In this document: in pieces, positions 25,523 through 35,400 of the stretch | Layout of the letters: each line of letters opens with the position of its first letter | How positions within the stretch are numbered: position 1 is the stretch's first letter | NCBI GenBank assembly: GCA_046348365.1 | Contig: JAXMEL010000003.1 | Span: forward strand, 717,129 to 781,128 | Origin: JAEUPI01 sp046348365 | GTDB lineage: Bacteria > Pseudomonadota > Gammaproteobacteria > Burkholderiales > Burkholderiaceae_C | DNA: 64,000 nucleotides | Direction of reading: 5' to 3' | Made by a program: the position numbers and the translations under genes | Notes under the pieces: generated by a model | What the model was told of the DNA's origin: nothing | The model's database searches: none | Seen by the model: the letters and a program-made list of their open reading frames with translations, nothing else

Positions 25523-28402
25523 TCAGCGCGCTGCGCGCCCGAGTTCGAGCTGCGCGAACGCGTGCTCGCGGTACGGCAGCGCGCCGATCTCGACCGTGCG
25601 CTGGAACATGCGCCGCGCGCCCTCGGCATCGCCGGTGAGCAGCAGCTGCTGGCCGACGTAGAACCAGGCCTCGGAAAGATTCAGGCGCTCCATCTGCGGA
25701 TCCTTGCGCGCCTCGCGCAGCAGCTCGTCGCGCGTGGTGCGCCCGGCCAGGTAGTGCACCAGCGCGCCCGGCCAGCGCGTGGCGTCGACCTGCTCCAGGT
25801 ACGGCGCCAGTATCGCGCGGCCGCGGCCGCCGTTGCGCTCGGCGCTCAGGTACAGCCAGGCGAGCGCGAAGTCGCGGTCGTCACCCGCCGCATCGTCGGC
25901 CGCCTCGCGAAACGCCGCCTCGGCATCGGCATAGCGGCCCTGGTAGTAGCGCGCATGGCCCAGGCTCTTGGCGACCGACGCGCGGTGAGCCGGCTCCTGC
26001 ACCTGGCCGATCGCATCGGCTGCCTCGTCGGCGCGACCGAGCGAGAGCAGCGCGAAGCCGCGCGCCAGTTGCAGCTCGGCGTTCTGCGCCGACAGCGGCA
26101 GCGCCTTGTCGACATCGGCCAGCGTGGCATCGAACTGGTTGAGCAGGTTGTGCGCCACGGCGCGCCGCTGCAGCACCACCGGCGCGAGCGGCGAGCGCTC
26201 GCCGGCCAGCGCGAGCGTTGCCGTGGCCAGCGCGCTTTCGAGTTCCTGCCCCACCATGATCTCGCGCAGCGCGTCGCTGCGGCTGCCGTGCAGCCGCTGC
26301 ATGCGACGCTCGATGTCGGCAAACGTATCGCGCAGCGCGTCGGCGTCGATCAGCGGCAGCCGCAGCGTGGTGCCGGCGACGCGCCGCGCCGCCTGCAGGC
26401 GCTCGCGGTAGGCGTGCAGATCGGCCGGCAGCACCTGGTCGAGCTTGCGCGTGTAGCTCAGCGTCAGTGTCGCGGTCGCGCCGGCGATGTCCATGCGCGT
26501 GGCGAGATGGAAGTGCTTGTCGCCGACCTCCTGCGGCCCCGGCGCCCGTGCGGTGAACCGGCGCGGCGCGACGATGGTGATGCGCTGGCGCATGCGGCGC
26601 GGCTGCTCGATCAACCACGGCATCTCGCGCCGCGCCTCGCGCGGGCCCGTCATCGCGTCGAGCAGTTCCAGCGCCGGCGCCTCGACGGTGAGCGCGCCGC
26701 GCTCGTAGGCGCCGAAGCCCGGCAGCTCGAACGCCTGCTCGAGCTCGAGGCGGTTGGCGTCGCGATCGTCGCGCAGCTGCGGCGCGCCGAGCGGCTTGAT
26801 GCCGGGCATCACGCGGGCCCAGGTGCCGGCGATGTGATCGGCCACGCGCTGCACGCCGCCGGCGGCCGCCGCATTGCGCCAGCTCTCGGCCGCCAGGCCG
26901 CGCGTGCGCACGACAGTGGTCAGCCGCGGGGCGCGCGACAGGTCGGCCAGATCCCAGCGCTGGTCGAACTCCATGTCGTCGACGGCGCTGGTCGCCGGCT
27001 CGGCCGGCGTGAGCGCGCCGCCTTCGGGCGCGGCCACCAGCACGAGGCCGAAGTCGGCCTGGCCGCGCGTGGCGAGTTGGCGACCCTGCTGCGTCAGCGT
27101 GGCGTCGATCCAGTAGGTGCGGCCCTCGTGCACGAGGCGCGTCACGACATGGTCGAACGGGTCGTGTGCGGGCAGGTAGTCGGCCAGGCCGCGATGGCGC
27201 TGCAGCGACACCAGTGCCGGCCGGGCGTCGAAGCCCAGGCGCTGCAGCAGCGCGTCGAGCAGCGCGACCTTGTCCTTGCAATCGCCGAGCCGCTCGGCCC
27301 AGGTGCGCTCGGGCGGCTTGGGCCGGTGCGAGCTTTCGCCCAGGCTGGCGCTGAAATAGCGCACGTCGTCCTGCACCAGTGCCGCCACTTCGCCGATCAG
27401 CTGCTCGGGGGGCAGGCGCCGTTCGCGCCACTGCGCGAGGCGCGCCTCGAGGTCGGGCCCGAGCGGCGCGGGCGACGCGAACAGCTCGTCGGCCCAGCGC
27501 GCCACCTCGTCCCAGCCGGCGTACTCGCTGAGGTGCACCGAGGGCCAGACCTTGAACCACGGCGGCACCTGCTCTTCGGCGCGCACCATCGGCACGTTGC
27601 GGCGCAGGATGCGCAGGCTGCGGCGGCCGTCTGCCAGCGTGGTGGTTTCAGCCGTCACGTCGGCGCGGATGCCCTGGGCGCGGATGCGGCGATCGGCCGC
27701 ATGCTCCACGCGCACGTGCACCACGTCGGCAACCGAGCCGAAGGCGATCTGCACGTTGTCGGCGAAGCGGCCCTTGAAGATCGGGTTGGCGCCGTGCACG
27801 GTGTAGGCCACGTCGACCGCATCGCCGAGGCGCACGTCGGCGAGCACCACGAGCAACGTGCGCGTGCCGGTGAGCGTGCCGTGCGCGAGGCCTTCCTCGC
27901 GCCGCAGCAGCTCGATGCGCGCGCCGGCGAGCCGGTCGTGGCGCACGCCGTCGCGCCACACGGCCGCTTCGTGCAGCGTCAGCGTCTGGAACGCCGGGTT
28001 GAACGCGATCTCGACCTTCGACACCTCGCCCAGCGCCGAGGCTTCGAGGGCCACGAGACGCGAGCGTGAGAACTGGTGCTGCTCGCCCGGCGCGCCGAGC
28101 CAGGTTTGCGCATCCGACAGCAGCAGCCGGTAGCCCGGCCCGCCTCGCGGGTCAGGCGGTGCACGCAGCGGGGCCTCGACCGCCTGCACCCAGGTCGGCG
28201 CCGGCGCGATGCGCCAGCCGTCGCTGAACGGCACCGCGGCTGGCGCCTTGACGGGCACCTTGGCGGCCACTGCCGCCGCCGGCGCGCCGGTGGCGCGCGC
28301 CGGCCGCGCCACCAGCGCCGATTGCGCGCAAGCCGCCGCGGCCAGCATCAGCGCGAGCGCGCCGCCGAGTGCGCGGCGCCATGAACCGGAAGCGCAGGTC
28401 AT
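25523..28402 (-). CDS. Exported DUF3857/transglutaminase-like protein with TPR-like tail
   Basis: 959 residues from the ATG of MTCASGSWRRALGG, which opens a signal peptide (cleavage probably after ACAQ). A DUF3857 beta-domain is at about residues 65-240 and a transglutaminase-like core around 270-420. The core has the Cys in ERLGDCKDKVALLDALL, a His in DPFDHVVTRL and an Asp in YWIDATL. The last ~200 residues carry TPR-like helices (LLSLGRADEAADAIGQ, YYQGRYADAEAAFREA). Such proteins are periplasmic or surface proteins of unknown function. Confidence 0.83.
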   Translation of the reverse strand: MTCASGSWRRALGGALALMLAAAACAQSALVARPARATGAPAAAVAAKVPVKAPAAVPFSDGWRIAPAPTWVQAVEAPLRAPPDPRGGPGYRLLLSDAQTWLGAPGEQHQFSRSRLVALEASALGEVSKVEIAFNPAFQTLTLHEAAVWRDGVRHDRLAGARIELLRREEGLAHGTLTGTRTLLVVLADVRLGDAVDVAYTVHGANPIFKGRFADNVQIAFGSVADVVHVRVEHAADRRIRAQGIRADVTAETTTLADGRRSLRILRRNVPMVRAEEQVPPWFKVWPSVHLSEYAGWDEVARWADELFASPAPLGPDLEARLAQWRERRLPPEQLIGEVAALVQDDVRYFSASLGESSHRPKPPERTWAERLGDCKDKVALLDALLQRLGFDARPALVSLQRHRGLADYLPAHDPFDHVVTRLVHEGRTYWIDATLTQQGRQLATRGQADFGLVLVAAPEGGALTPAEPATSAVDDMEFDQRWDLADLSRAPRLTTVVRTRGLAAESWRNAAAAGGVQRVADHIAGTWARVMPGIKPLGAPQLRDDRDANRLELEQAFELPGFGAYERGALTVEAPALELLDAMTGPREARREMPWLIEQPRRMRQRITIVAPRRFTARAPGPQEVGDKHFHLATRMDIAGATATLTLSYTRKLDQVLPADLHAYRERLQAARRVAGTTLRLPLIDADALRDTFADIERRMQRLHGSRSDALREIMVGQELESALATATLALAGERSPLAPVVLQRRAVAHNLLNQFDATLADVDKALPLSAQNAELQLARGFALLSLGRADEAADAIGQVQEPAHRASVAKSLGHARYYQGRYADAEAAFREAADDAAGDDRDFALAWLYLSAERNGGRGRAILAPYLEQVDATRWPGALVHYLAGRTTRDELLREARKDPQMERLNLSEAWFYVGQQLLLTGDAEGARRMFQRTVEIGALPYREHAFAQLELGRAAR

Positions 28403-28471
28403 CGAGGGGAAGTCAGGTGCGGGTGTCGATCGATTATTCGGTCGGCCCCCGGCGCAGCGGCCCCCCGAGCG

Positions 28472-28490
28472 CCGGGGGCGGCGCCCCCGG
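28472..28490. repeat. Perfect hairpin in a divergent promoter region
   Basis: CCGGGGGC and GCCCCCGG are separated by three bases, in the 124-base space between two divergent gene starts. It cannot be a shared terminator there; it could be a regulator site, or a leader hairpin of the EEP-fold gene. Confidence 0.35.
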
Positions 28491-28526
28491 GCTTGCAGGT
28501 GGCCGGCGGTGCGACACTGCGCTGCG

Positions 28527-29552
28527 ATGTCTTCGAACGGCCCCGACACTGCGCCGCCGCCCGGCTGGGCCACGCTCACCGTAGCCAGCTGCAACATGCT
28601 CAACCTCGCGCTGCCGCTGCGCGCGTTCTACGAGAACCAGGAGCCGTACACGGCCGACGAGCAGGCGCGCAAGACGGCGTGGCTCGGCGCGATGCTCGAA
28701 CGCCTCAACGCCGACGTGGTGGGTTTCCAGGAGGTGTGGGACGAGCCGGCGTTGAAGGCAGCGGTGGCGCGCAGCGGCCTGCACTACGGCCTCGTTGCCG
28801 CGCCGGGGGCCGAAGCCGGTGCCGCCGGCACGCCGCGCGTGGGGCTGGCCACGCGGCTGCAACTGGAGTCGATCGCGTCGATCGCCGAATTCGCGCCGGC
28901 CGAGCGCGTGATGGTGCCCGAGCTGGGCGAGCACGCGCGCTTCGAGCGGCCGGTGCTGAAGGCGGCGCTGCGCACCAAGCACGGCCAGCTGCTGCACGTG
29001 CTGGTGGTGCATCTGAAGTCCAAGCGGCCGAAGTTCCTGCTCGACGCGCAGGGCGCGGCGCTGGAGGACCGCGACGATCCGCGCATCGTGGCCCGCGCAT
29101 CGCTGCGCGCGCTGCTGATGCGCGGCGCCGAGGCCGCGGCGCTGCGCGGCATCCTGATCGACCTGATCCGCGGCACGCGCGAGCCGCTGGTGCTGCTGGG
29201 CGACATGAACGACACGCCGCATGCGGTGACGACGCAGATGATCGCCGCCACGCAGGCCGTGGCCTACGACCGCCAGGCGCGCGACGCGGCGCTCTTCCAC
29301 GCGCTGGATGTGCAGACCGAGCCGGCGCTGCGGCGCGACATGGTCTACAGCCACGTGCACCAGGGCTGGCCCGAGCTGATCGACCAGATCTGGGTCAGCG
29401 AGGAGTTCGCGGCGGGCTCGAAGTTCGCGCTCGGCGACGTGCGCCGCGTCGAGGTGTTCAACGACCACCTGCACGAAAGCCGCGAACGCTGGCGCAGCGA
29501 TCACGGCTTCGTGCGCGCGCTGCTGCGGCTGCGGCTGGCGGCACCCGCCTGA
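28527..29552 (+). CDS. Endonuclease/exonuclease/phosphatase (EEP)-fold protein
   Basis: 341 residues. The EEP motifs are present: VASCNMLNLA at the start (metal Asn), DVVGFQEVWD (metal Glu), LLVVHLKSKR, LVLLGDMNDTP (Asp/Asn), and a C-terminal RSDHGFVRA (catalytic Asp-His). The family cuts phosphodiesters in DNA, RNA or phospholipid headgroups. No signal peptide is visible, so it should be cytosolic. It is convergent with the GGDEF gene; the substrate is unknown. Confidence 0.84.
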   Translation: MSSNGPDTAPPPGWATLTVASCNMLNLALPLRAFYENQEPYTADEQARKTAWLGAMLERLNADVVGFQEVWDEPALKAAVARSGLHYGLVAAPGAEAGAAGTPRVGLATRLQLESIASIAEFAPAERVMVPELGEHARFERPVLKAALRTKHGQLLHVLVVHLKSKRPKFLLDAQGAALEDRDDPRIVARASLRALLMRGAEAAALRGILIDLIRGTREPLVLLGDMNDTPHAVTTQMIAATQAVAYDRQARDAALFHALDVQTEPALRRDMVYSHVHQGWPELIDQIWVSEEFAAGSKFALGDVRRVEVFNDHLHESRERWRSDHGFVRALLRLRLAAPA

Positions 29553-29558
29553 ACGCGG

Positions 29559-29575
29559 CCGCCGCGTCGCGGCGG
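29559..29575. terminator. GC-rich hairpin between convergent genes
   Basis: A 7-bp stem (CCGCCGC / GCGGCGG) with loop GTC lies in the 30-base gap between the two convergent stops. No T-run is present. Confidence 0.3.
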
Positions 29576-29582
29576 GTCGAAG

Positions 29583-31406
29583 CTAGAACGGCAGCATCGC
29601 GTCTTCGCCCTCGACCATCACGCGGCCGCGGCCCATGCGCTTGGCCTGCAGCAGCTGCTCGTCGGCGGCGCGCAGCAGCAGCTGCGCGGCGATCGGGGCG
29701 CGGCGCGAGTCGGCCACGCCGGCCGAGAAGCTGAGGCCGCTCACGGTGTGGCCGTTGAGCGTGAACACCTGGTCGCGCCACATCGCCAGCAACGCATGCA
29801 CCTTGCGCTGCGCGGTCGCGGCGTCGGTGCGCGGCATCAGCAGGCAGAACTCCTCGCCGCCGTAGCGGCAGGCGATGTCGCTGTGCCGGCAATGCTCGGC
29901 CATCAGGCGGCCGAACGCGGCGAGCAGGCTGTCGCCGGCGAGGTGGCCGTGGCGATCGTTGACGGCCTTGAAGTGATCGAGATCGATCACCGCCACCGCC
30001 AGCGGCTCCTGGTGGCGCATCGCCCGGCCGAACACGCTGGGCAGCGTGTCGTTGAAATAGCGGCGGTTGAACAGGCCCGTCAGTGCATCGTGCGTGGCCT
30101 GCTGGCGCAGGGCCTCCTGCAGCGACTGCACCTCCTGGATGCGGCGCGACAGCTCGCGGTTCACCGCTTCGAGCTCGGCACGCGCGCGTTCGGTAACGCG
30201 ACGCTGTGCCTCGTGCTCGTCGAGCTTGTGCTGCAGCCGCAGCAGCTCGGTCTGCAGCGCCGCGGCCTGGTAGCGCGCGCGCGAGGCCATCTGCGCGCGC
30301 GCCGTGTGCAGCTGCTGCCAGACGCGCAGGGTGGCCAGCGCGGCGGCAGGGTCGCCGAGCTGCTCCTGAAGCTCCGAGCGCAGCGCGAAGTACTGGCAGC
30401 GCACGCGCAGGCTGAGGCCTTCGGCGGCGTCGGCCTCGTCGGCGCCCACCAGGTGCAGCGCGCCGTCGAGCGCCTGCAACGCCTGCAGCCACTGCCGGCG
30501 CTGGCCGGCGAGCAGGGCCTGCGCGATCGCCAGCTCCACGTGTTCGTCGGCGATCGACGCGCGCGGGGCATCGATCGCGCGCTGCACCAGCTCGGCGCCG
30601 AGCGCATGCTCACCGGCACGCAGCGCGGTGATGGCCAGCGTCTCGAAGTGCGCGCCCAGCATGCCGCGGCCGCCGGCGTCGGCCGGCAGGCTGCGCACGC
30701 GCATCACGTCGAGCATGGCCTCCTGGGCGCGATCGAGTTCGGTGAGGCAGATCACGCGGTTGATCAGCAGCACGGCAAGCAGGCGCGGGTTGCGAATGCC
30801 CAGGCAGCGCGAGATGCCCTGGTTGAGCTGGCGCAGCGCCTCGTGGCAGTCGCCGATCTGCAGCAGCTCGTGCCCGAGGTTGCAGTGGAGCACGGCGTCG
30901 TAGCCGCGGCCATGCGCCGGGCCGGAGTCGCGCAGCGCCTGGTACATGTAGGCGAAGGCCTGGTCCGAGTGCCCCTGCGCCGAGTAGCAGCCGGCGATCG
31001 TGTCGAGCAGCACGCCGCGCTGCCCGTGCTGCAGCACGGCGAGGCCCTCGTCGCGCAGCGGCAGCACCTGCTCGAGCGACTCGGCGAAGCGGCCTTCGCG
31101 CCACAGGCAGCGCGCGAGCCCGGCGATGGCGAGGATGCGGCCTGCATCGTCGTGCAGGTGCTGGCACAGATCGCGCGCCAGACCCAGCTCGTGCGCCGCC
31201 TCTTGCGGCGTGCCGAAGTCCAACAGGTGGTAGCCGATCGCCAGCCGCGCCCAGGCCTGGCCGGCGAGGTCGACGCCGCGCGTGGCGACCTCCAGCGCCT
31301 CGCGCGCCAGCGTGATGGCGCGCGCGGAGTCCAGGTGAAGCAGCTGCCAGGATTTGCGCGCGAGTCGGGCACCCTTGGCCGTCGATGCGCGTTTCGTGCG
31401 AGGCAT
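29583..31406 (-). CDS. TPR-like sensor diguanylate cyclase (GGDEF)
   Basis: 607 residues from the ATG of MPRTKRAS (an upstream GTG would add a basic tail). No membrane segment. The N-terminal ~370 residues are helical repeats of TPR type (LARCLWREGRFAESLEQV, LGHELLQIGDCHEALRQL). A coiled coil (about residues 375-435) leads into a GGDEF domain. The active-site motif is GGEEF, with an inhibitory I-site (RHSD) five residues before it. It should make c-di-GMP from GTP and be feedback-inhibited. The TPR part probably senses a protein partner. Confidence 0.88.
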   Translation of the reverse strand: MPRTKRASTAKGARLARKSWQLLHLDSARAITLAREALEVATRGVDLAGQAWARLAIGYHLLDFGTPQEAAHELGLARDLCQHLHDDAGRILAIAGLARCLWREGRFAESLEQVLPLRDEGLAVLQHGQRGVLLDTIAGCYSAQGHSDQAFAYMYQALRDSGPAHGRGYDAVLHCNLGHELLQIGDCHEALRQLNQGISRCLGIRNPRLLAVLLINRVICLTELDRAQEAMLDVMRVRSLPADAGGRGMLGAHFETLAITALRAGEHALGAELVQRAIDAPRASIADEHVELAIAQALLAGQRRQWLQALQALDGALHLVGADEADAAEGLSLRVRCQYFALRSELQEQLGDPAAALATLRVWQQLHTARAQMASRARYQAAALQTELLRLQHKLDEHEAQRRVTERARAELEAVNRELSRRIQEVQSLQEALRQQATHDALTGLFNRRYFNDTLPSVFGRAMRHQEPLAVAVIDLDHFKAVNDRHGHLAGDSLLAAFGRLMAEHCRHSDIACRYGGEEFCLLMPRTDAATAQRKVHALLAMWRDQVFTLNGHTVSGLSFSAGVADSRRAPIAAQLLLRAADEQLLQAKRMGRGRVMVEGEDAMLPF

Positions 31407-31624
31407 GCGCGAGATTATCCGGGCCCGCCGCCGCGTTCGTGCTGACACTCACCCCTTTGGGGGAAAGCGCGGGCCTGTCATTGAGGCGTCTCAGCGAACC
31501 GACGCGGGCGCAGCTGCGCGTCGCGCATTGGCAACCAAATGCTTCAAGGCGGCGGGATTAAGGGTGAACCGGTCTGATGCGGTGGCTAGGATCGACCTTC
31601 GCTCTCCACAACAAGGACTCCGAC

Positions 31625-32374
31625 ATGACGCTCGACACCCGCTTTCCCCGACAACTGACGACGATCGCCGCGCTGCTCGCCGCGGCGTGTGCCGCGCAGG
31701 CCCAGACGCCGACCGACGGCAAGTTCCACGGCGGCATCTCGGTCGGCGGCGCGGTCGCCTCCGGCAACAGCAGCTCCACCACCTTGGCCGCCAACGCCGA
31801 CGCGGTGCGCGCCACCACGAACGACAAGATCACGCTGTACACGCTGGGCAACTACGCCAAGGCCAAGATCAACGGCGTCGACACCACCACGGCCAACCTG
31901 TTCCGCCTGGGTGGCCGTTACGACTACAACATCACCGCCAACTTCTTCGCCTTCGGCGGCGGCGAGGGCGAGACCAACAAGGCCGGCGGCGTGGACACGC
32001 GTTTCGCCCTCAACGGCGGCGTGGGCTACCACCTGATTCGCACCGACACGATGAGCTGGGACGTGTTCGGCGGCCTCGGCTACTCCGACACCAAGTTCAC
32101 CGACGGCACCAAGCGCAACGGCGCCGAGCTGGTGCTGGGCGAGGAGTCGTCGCACAAGCTGGGCGAGTCCACCACGCTGAAGCAACGCCTCGTGGTCTAT
32201 CCGGGCCAGAGCGAAGTCGGCACGCGTGCCACCTTCGACGCCGGCCTGGCGATGGCCATCGCCGGCGGCTGGACGCTGAACAGCGGCCTCGGATACCACT
32301 ACGCCAGCAAGGTCGCCGCCGGCATGAAGAAGAGCGATACGCTCTGGACGGTGGGCTTCGGCTACAAGTACTGA
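31625..32374 (+). CDS. DUF481-family outer-membrane beta-barrel protein
   Basis: 249 residues from the ATG of MTLDTRFPRQL, with a signal peptide ending AAQAQT. The mature part alternates short amphipathic strands with Gly/Asn turns (GGISVGGAVASGNSSST, NFFAFGGGEGE) and ends in the aromatic C-terminal signature VGFGYKY expected for BAM recognition. It fits the DUF481/YdiY group of small barrels. A hairpin terminator follows. Function unknown, possibly salt-induced as for YdiY homologues. Confidence 0.8.
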   Translation: MTLDTRFPRQLTTIAALLAAACAAQAQTPTDGKFHGGISVGGAVASGNSSSTTLAANADAVRATTNDKITLYTLGNYAKAKINGVDTTTANLFRLGGRYDYNITANFFAFGGGEGETNKAGGVDTRFALNGGVGYHLIRTDTMSWDVFGGLGYSDTKFTDGTKRNGAELVLGEESSHKLGESTTLKQRLVVYPGQSEVGTRATFDAGLAMAIAGGWTLNSGLGYHYASKVAAGMKKSDTLWTVGFGYKY

Positions 32375-32382
32375 GCCCGCGC

Positions 32383-32411
32383 GTGAGGCCGCCCACTGCG
32401 GGCGGCTTCAC
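32383..32411. terminator. Hairpin after the DUF481 gene
   Basis: GTGAGGCCGCCC pairs with GGGCGGCTTCAC (one wobble or mismatch), 9 bases after the stop and before the convergent icmF stop. This is a strong stem without a clear T-run, so a bidirectional terminator is likely. Confidence 0.5.
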
Positions 32412-32459
32412 GGCTGGCGAAGACCCGGGGGCATCACGTGTCCCCAGGCCGAGCCGCCC

Positions 32460-35400
32460 TCACATGCTGCGCCGGTACTGCCCGCCGACCTCGAACAGCG
32501 CGCTGGTGATCTGCCCCAGCGAGCAGCAGCGCACGGCCGCCATCAGCACCTCGAACACGTTGCCGTTGGCGATCACCGCCTGCTGAAGCCGCTTCAGCAG
32601 CACCGGCGCGTCGCCGGCATGCCGGGTGTGGAAGTCGCGCAGCCGCGCCAGCTGCGACTGCTTCTCCTCCTCGGTGCTGCGCGCCAGCTCGATGCTCTGC
32701 GGCACCGGATCGCCGTGCGGGTTGCGGAAGGTGTTCACGCCCACGATCGGGTATTCGCCGGTGTGCTTGAGCATCTCGTAGTGCAGCGACTCCTCCTGGA
32801 TCTTGCTGCGCTGGTAGCCGGTCTCCATCGCGCCGAGCACGCCGCCGCGGTCGGCTAGTTTCTCGAACTCGCCGAGCACGGCCTCCTCGACCAATTCGGT
32901 CAGCTCGTCGATGACGAAGCTTCCCTGGTTGGGGTTCTCGTTCTTCGCCAGGCCCCATTCGCGGTTGATGACGAGCTGGATCGCCATCGCGCGGCGCACG
33001 CTCTCTTCGGTCGGAGTGGTGATCGCCTCGTCGTACGCATTGGTGTGCAGGCTGTTGGCGTTGTCGTAGGTGGCGATCAGCGCCTGCAGCGTGGTGCGGA
33101 TGTCGTTGAACGCGATCTCCTGCGCGTGCAGGCTGCGCCCGCTGGTCTGGCAGTGGTACTTGAGCTTCTGGCTGCGCTCGTTGGCGCCGTAACGGTCGCG
33201 CATCGCCACCGCCCAGATGCGCCGCGCCACGCGGCCGAGCACGGTGTACTCCGGGTCCATGCCGTTGGAGAAGAAGAACGAGAGGTTCGGCGCGAAGTCG
33301 TCGATGTGCATGCCGCGCGCCAGGTACGCCTCGACGAAGGTGAAGCCGTTGGCGAGCGTGAACGCGAGCTGGCTGATCGGGTTGGCGCCGGCCTCGGCGA
33401 TGTGGTAGCCGCTGATGCTCACCGAGTAGAAGTTGCGCACGTTGTGGTGCACGAAGTACTCGGCGATGTCGCCCATCACCTTCAGGCTGAACTCGGTGGA
33501 GAAGATGCAGGTGTTCTGGCCCTGGTCTTCCTTCAGGATGTCGGCCTGCACCGTGCCGCGCACGTTGGCGAGCGTCCATTCGCGGATCTTGGCGGCCTCG
33601 GTGTCGGTGGGCTCGCGCCGGTTGTCGGCGCGGAACTTCTCGAGCTGCTGGTCGATGGCCGCGTTCATGAACATCGCCAGGATCGTCGGCGCCGGGCCGT
33701 TGATCGTCATGCTGACCGATGTGTTGGGGGCGCAGAGGTCGAAGCCCGAGTACAGCACCTTCAGGTCGTCGAGCGTGGCGATGCTGACGCCCGAGTTGCC
33801 GACCTTGCCGTAGATGTCGGGCCGCGGGTCGGGGTCGTTGCCGTAGAGCGTGACCGAGTCGAACGCGGTCGACAGCCGCTTGGCCGGCATGCCCTCGCTG
33901 ACGAGCTTGAAGCGCCGGTTGGTGCGGAAGGCGTCGCCTTCGCCGGCGAACATGCGTGTCGGGTCTTCGTTCTCGCGCTTGAACGCGAACACGCCGGCGG
34001 TGTACGGGAAGCTGCCGGGCACGTTCTCGAGCAGCAGCCACTTCAGCAGCTCGCCGTGGTCTTCGTAGGCCGGCAGCGCGACCTTGCGGATCTTGTTGCC
34101 CGAGAGCGTGGTGTGCACGAGGCCGGTGCGGATCTCCTTGTCGCGGATCTTCACCACGTATTCGTCGCCGGCGTAGGCCTTGCGCATCTCGGGCCACATC
34201 GCCAGCAGCTTCGCCGCGCCCGCGTCGAGGCGGGCCTCGCGCTCGGTGGCCAGCGCGAGCACCGTGTTCCTCGCGCCGCTGCGTTCGGCATCGGCCGCGT
34301 GCAGCATGCGGGCGCTCTCGCGCAGCTGCTGCACCTCGCGCGCCAGCCGTGCCTGCTCGCGCGCGCGCCGCTTGTAGCCGCGCACGGCGTCGGCGATGTC
34401 GGCCAAATAGCGCACGCGCGCGGCGGGAACCACCGGGTTCTGGTGCGTGCTGTGGCGCGTGGATGCGCTCGGCAGCCGGCCGTCGGCCAGCGGCAGGCCC
34501 AGCGCGGCCAGGCGCGGCTTCAGCGCCTGGTACAGCGCGGTCACGCCGTCGTCGTTGAAGCGGCTGGCCATGGTGCCGAACACCGGCATCTGCTCGGGCG
34601 TTAGCTTGAAGGCCTCGCGGTTGCGCTGCACCTGCTTGGCCACGTCGCGCAGCGCATCGGCGGCGCCCTTGCGGTCGAACTTGTTGATGGCCACGAACTC
34701 GGCGAAGTCGAGCATGTCGATCTTCTCGAGCTGGCTCGCGGCGCCGTACTCGGGCGTCATCACGTACAGCGGCACGTCGACCAGCGGCACGATCGCCGCG
34801 TCGCCCTGGCCGATGCCCGAGGTCTCGACGATCACGAGATCGAACCCGGCGGCCTTGCAGGCGGCGATCACGTCGGGCAGCGCGGCGCTGATCTCGCTGC
34901 CGGTGTCGCGCGTGGCGAGGCTGCGCATGTACACGCGCTGCCCCTGGCTCCATGGCCCGATGGCATTCATGCGGATGCGGTCGCCGAGCAGCGCGCCGCC
35001 GCTCTTGCGGCGCGACGGGTCGATGCTGACCACGGCGACGCGCAGGCGATCGTCCTGATCGAGCCGCAGCCGGCGCACCAGCTCGTCGGTGAGCGAGCTT
35101 TTTCCCGCGCCGCCGGTGCCGGTGACGCCGACCACCGGCACAGGCGCGGCCTGGGCGGCGTCGGCCACCGAACGCTTCAGCACTGCATCGGCATTGCCGT
35201 TTTCGAGCGCGGTGATCCACTGCGCCAGCGCGCGCCACGCGGCTTCGCCATGGCCCTGCAGCGCGGTGAGCGACTTCGGCGCATGCGACGACAGGTCCTT
35301 GTCGCAACGCATCAGCATCTCGCCGATCATGCCCTGCAGGCCCATGCGCTGGCCGTCCTCGGGGCTGTAGATGCGGCTGACGCCGTAGCCCTGCAGCTCG

